Below the pieces are notes generated by a model. The model saw only the letters and a list, made by a program, of their open reading frames with translations, was not told the origin of the DNA and searched no databases. Positions 42,952-44,938 of a stretch of 44,938 nucleotides of DNA are shown here, piece after piece. Position numbers and translations under genes: made by a program. Every line of letters begins with the position of its first letter. Positions within the stretch are counted from its first letter, which is position 1. Origin of the DNA: JAYRWN01 sp041917975 (GTDB lineage Bacteria; Bacteroidota; Bacteroidia; Chitinophagales; Saprospiraceae); assembly GCA_041917975.1 (NCBI GenBank), contig JAYRWN010000080.1, positions 1-44,938 of the forward strand, written 5' to 3'.

Positions 42952-42993
42952 CTTTGAGCCGTTGTAGCACTTTCAAAAGGGAGTTATATAGCA

Positions 42994-43038
42994 ATGATTG
43001 ACGATTCTAATTTTAGCTTTTTATTATATGCAAACTGA
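42994..43038 (+). CDS. Possible 14-codon leader ORF overlapping ilvD
   Basis: ATG at 42994 opens a 14-residue frame (MIDDSNFSFLLYAN) that ends in TGA at 43036-43038, inside the first codons of ilvD. Ten bases ahead lies AAAAGGGAG (about 42976-42983), one of the few Shine-Dalgarno-like sequences in the window. It is not rich in branched-chain codons, so classic attenuation is not supported; translational coupling is possible. It may also be chance. Confidence 0.25.
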   Translation: MIDDSNFSFLLYAN

Positions 43039-44710
43039 ATTAAACAAATACAGCAAGGAAATAACTCAAAACGATGGTTTACCAGGCGCTCAAGCTATGC
43101 TGCATGCCACCGGAATGAGTCGGGAAGATTTTAAAAAGGCCCAAATAGGGATAGCAAGTACCGGTTGGGAAGGCAACCCATGCAACATGCATTTGAATCT
43201 ACTGGCTTCTCAAATTAAAGCAAGTATTCACCAAACCGGCGAGCTAGGTTTAATTTTTCATACGATCGGAGTGAGTGATGGCATATCCATGGGCACAGCA
43301 GGTATGTTGTATTCTTTACCCTCCAGAGAGATTATTGCCGACTCCATAGAAACAGTGGTTAAGGCGCAATGGTATGACGGGATTGTGACGGTAGTTGGTT
43401 GTGATAAAAACATGCCTGGAGCAATGATAGCACTTGGCAGGATAAATCGACCTGGGCTAATCGTTTATGGTGGGACAATAAGCCCTGGTTTTTATCATGG
43501 AAAAAAACTAGACCTGGTATCTGCATTCGAAGCTTATGGTCAGAAAATCATGGGTAATATTTCTGAAGAAGATTACCGGGGAATCATTAGTCATGCGTGT
43601 CCCGGATCAGGAGCCTGTGGAGGCATGTATACTGCTAATACTATGGCCTCTGCCATTGAAGCCATGGGCTTAAGCTTACCTTATAACAGTTCTATCCCCG
43701 CCAATTCTCCTGATAAAGCAGAAGAATGCAGTCGCATTGGGGCAGCCATTAAAGCTCTTTTGAAAGCTGACCTTAAACCTCGTGATATTGTAACCAAAAA
43801 ATCGTTGGAAAACGCTATCACGTTGATAATTACTTTGGGCGGCTCGACAAATGCCGTATTACATCTCATAGCCGTTGCGAAAACTTATGGTATTGATTTA
43901 ACAATAAATGATTTTCAACGTATCAGTGATAAGACGCCATACCTGGCAGACTTGAAACCCAGTGGAAAATATGTGATGGAAGACTTGTACACCATTGGAG
44001 GCATCCCGGCCATCATGAAATATTTGCTGAACAATGGCTTTTTACATGGAGAATGTATTACTGTAACCGGTAAATCCATTGAGGAAAACCTAAAAGAAGT
44101 TCCTGAGGTCAACTTTAATACTCAAGATATAATTCATCGTTTGGAACAACCGCTTAAGCCGGAAGGTCATTTACAAATATTATATGGCAACCTGGCAGCA
44201 GGTGGTTCAGTGGCAAAAATAACCGGTAAAGAAGGGCTATATTTCAAAGGTAAAGCCAGGGTTTTTAATTCAGAAGCCGAGGCCAACGAAGCGATTAGTG
44301 ATCGCAAAATTGACCCCTATTCGGTCATAGTCATAAGATATTGTGGACCAAAAGGCGGGCCAGGGATGCCAGAAATGTTAAAACCAACATCAGCCATAAT
44401 GGGTACAGGGTTAGGGGATAAAGTAGCCTTGATAACGGATGGTCGTTTTTCAGGTGGGACTCATGGTTTTGTGGTTGGTCATATCACCCCTGAAGCTCAG
44501 GATGGCGGATTAGTTGGACTTATAGAAGATGGCGACCTTATAGAAATAGATGCAAAAAGCCGCACGCTAAATCTTCTAGTTAATGATAACGAATTAGGAC
44601 GAAGAAAACAGAAATGGTTGCCTCCTGATCAAAGTCATCTGAGCGGGTATCTGAAAAAATATGCTAAACTGGTAGCATCAGCAAGTGAGGGCTGTGTTAC
44701 TGACCTATAA
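43028..44710 (+). CDS. ilvD: Dihydroxy-acid dehydratase
   Basis: 560 residues from the ATG at 43028, the usual IlvD length. It dehydrates 2,3-dihydroxy acids to the 2-oxo acids of valine and isoleucine (and so leucine). Fe-S cluster cysteines C52 (PCNMHLN), C125 (GCDKNMPGAMIALGR) and C197 (GSGACGGMYTANTM) are present, as are the C-terminal DGRFSGGTHGFVVGHITPEA and GLIEDGDLIEID motifs. The frame extends to a TTG at 42998, but MQTELNKYSKEIT is the family start. It is followed 10 bases later by acetolactate synthase, so the branched-chain biosynthetic operon begins here. Confidence 0.96.
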   Translation: MQTELNKYSKEITQNDGLPGAQAMLHATGMSREDFKKAQIGIASTGWEGNPCNMHLNLLASQIKASIHQTGELGLIFHTIGVSDGISMGTAGMLYSLPSREIIADSIETVVKAQWYDGIVTVVGCDKNMPGAMIALGRINRPGLIVYGGTISPGFYHGKKLDLVSAFEAYGQKIMGNISEEDYRGIISHACPGSGACGGMYTANTMASAIEAMGLSLPYNSSIPANSPDKAEECSRIGAAIKALLKADLKPRDIVTKKSLENAITLIITLGGSTNAVLHLIAVAKTYGIDLTINDFQRISDKTPYLADLKPSGKYVMEDLYTIGGIPAIMKYLLNNGFLHGECITVTGKSIEENLKEVPEVNFNTQDIIHRLEQPLKPEGHLQILYGNLAAGGSVAKITGKEGLYFKGKARVFNSEAEANEAISDRKIDPYSVIVIRYCGPKGGPGMPEMLKPTSAIMGTGLGDKVALITDGRFSGGTHGFVVGHITPEAQDGGLVGLIEDGDLIEIDAKSRTLNLLVNDNELGRRKQKWLPPDQSHLSGYLKKYAKLVASASEGCVTDL

Positions 44711-44720
44711 ATCTACTATT

Positions 44721-44938
44721 ATGAGTTTGCCGGAATCAAAAATTAAAAAGGTAAAAGATATATCGATAACACCAAAGCCCGTAGTTACAGGATCTCAGGC
44801 TATAATTATGTGTCTTTTAGAAGAAGGCGTAGATATTGTTTTTGGTTATCCCGGAGGGGCCATTATGCCGGTGTACGATGCCCTATTCGACTTTGAGGAC
44901 AGGATAAAACATATTTTGCCGCGTCACGAACAAGGGGC
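44721..44938 (+). CDS. ilvB: Acetolactate synthase large subunit, 5' part (cut by the window edge)
   Basis: From the ATG at 44721 the frame reads 72 complete codons to the end of the window without a stop. After a Lys-rich leader it shows VVTGSQAIIMCLLEEGVDIVFGYPGGAIMPVYDALFDF and ILPRHEQG, the thiamine-diphosphate-binding N-terminus of acetohydroxyacid synthase; the E of HEQG is the catalytic glutamate. It condenses pyruvate with pyruvate or 2-oxobutyrate. It lies 10 bases behind ilvD and is certainly cotranscribed. The rest lies outside the window. Confidence 0.93.
   Translation, partial: MSLPESKIKKVKDISITPKPVVTGSQAIIMCLLEEGVDIVFGYPGGAIMPVYDALFDFEDRIKHILPRHEQG

Noticed and set aside
42920..42967. 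15-codon frame MIINYLYSYFCFEPL upstream of ilvD, considered as an attenuation leader
   Set aside because: It spans the predicted -7 box, so it would not be fully transcribed, and it is not rich in branched-chain codons.

Overview
The window is a dense, non-mobile stretch of chromosome from a member of the Bacteroidota, most probably the Saprospiria/Sphingobacteriia side of the phylum. This assignment is an inference. It rests on several TAnnTTTG-type -7 promoter boxes with an upstream TTG, the near absence of Shine-Dalgarno sequences, the phylum-typical long NusB (310 aa), DUF3098, a BT_3928-like DoxX/MauE protein, DUF1599, a GldA-GldF-GldG transporter, and many exported beta-barrel or lipoprotein genes. 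The DNA is AT-rich. No insertion sequence, phage, integrase, CRISPR array or rRNA was seen, and no gap between genes exceeds 300 bases.

Layout. 0-7.3 kb: a class I aminotransferase faces a reverse-strand run of DUF1599, DoxX-like, nusB, guaA and a periplasmic-binding-protein-like lipoprotein. 7.3-9.9 kb: forward yigZ-like, coaE and ornithine aminotransferase rocD. 10-14.8 kb: a large exported TPR protein and an outer-membrane barrel in one unit. 14.9-19.9 kb: biotin carboxylase accC, a tRNA-Thr(CGU), a Dabb protein, a DUF2130 protein, and a two-gene unit encoding coiled-coil proteins, one membrane-anchored and PspA/IM30-like in character. 19.9-24.7 kb, reverse: CCA-adding-type nucleotidyltransferase, dusB, a threonine dehydratase-like enzyme and a class V aminotransferase. 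24.8-26.4 kb: an exported or anchored amidase. 26.4-31.8 kb, reverse: gldA-gldF-gldG-DUF4340-S1/P1 nuclease-like, in an overlapping operon. 32-33.2 kb, reverse: truB and DUF3098. 33.3-38 kb: a secreted protein, leuS and a Cys/Met-metabolism PLP enzyme. 38-40.4 kb, reverse: lipoprotein MsrB, a small membrane protein and rimO. 40.5-44.9 kb, forward: a YidE/AspT-type transporter, a small barrel-like protein, ilvD and the start of an acetolactate synthase large subunit, cut by the window edge.

Most genes serve core metabolism: GMP, CoA, fatty acid, branched-chain amino acids, tRNA and ribosome modification, and translation. The less understood content lies in the TPR/barrel pair, the coiled-coil/PspA-like pair, the DUF2130 protein and the duplicated DUF1599 protein. 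The coiled-coil/PspA-like pair is the best candidate for an undescribed system, but this rests on sequence character alone. Several starts were moved downstream of the longest open frame because a promoter box, an upstream gene's stop or the start of a signal peptide argues for it.
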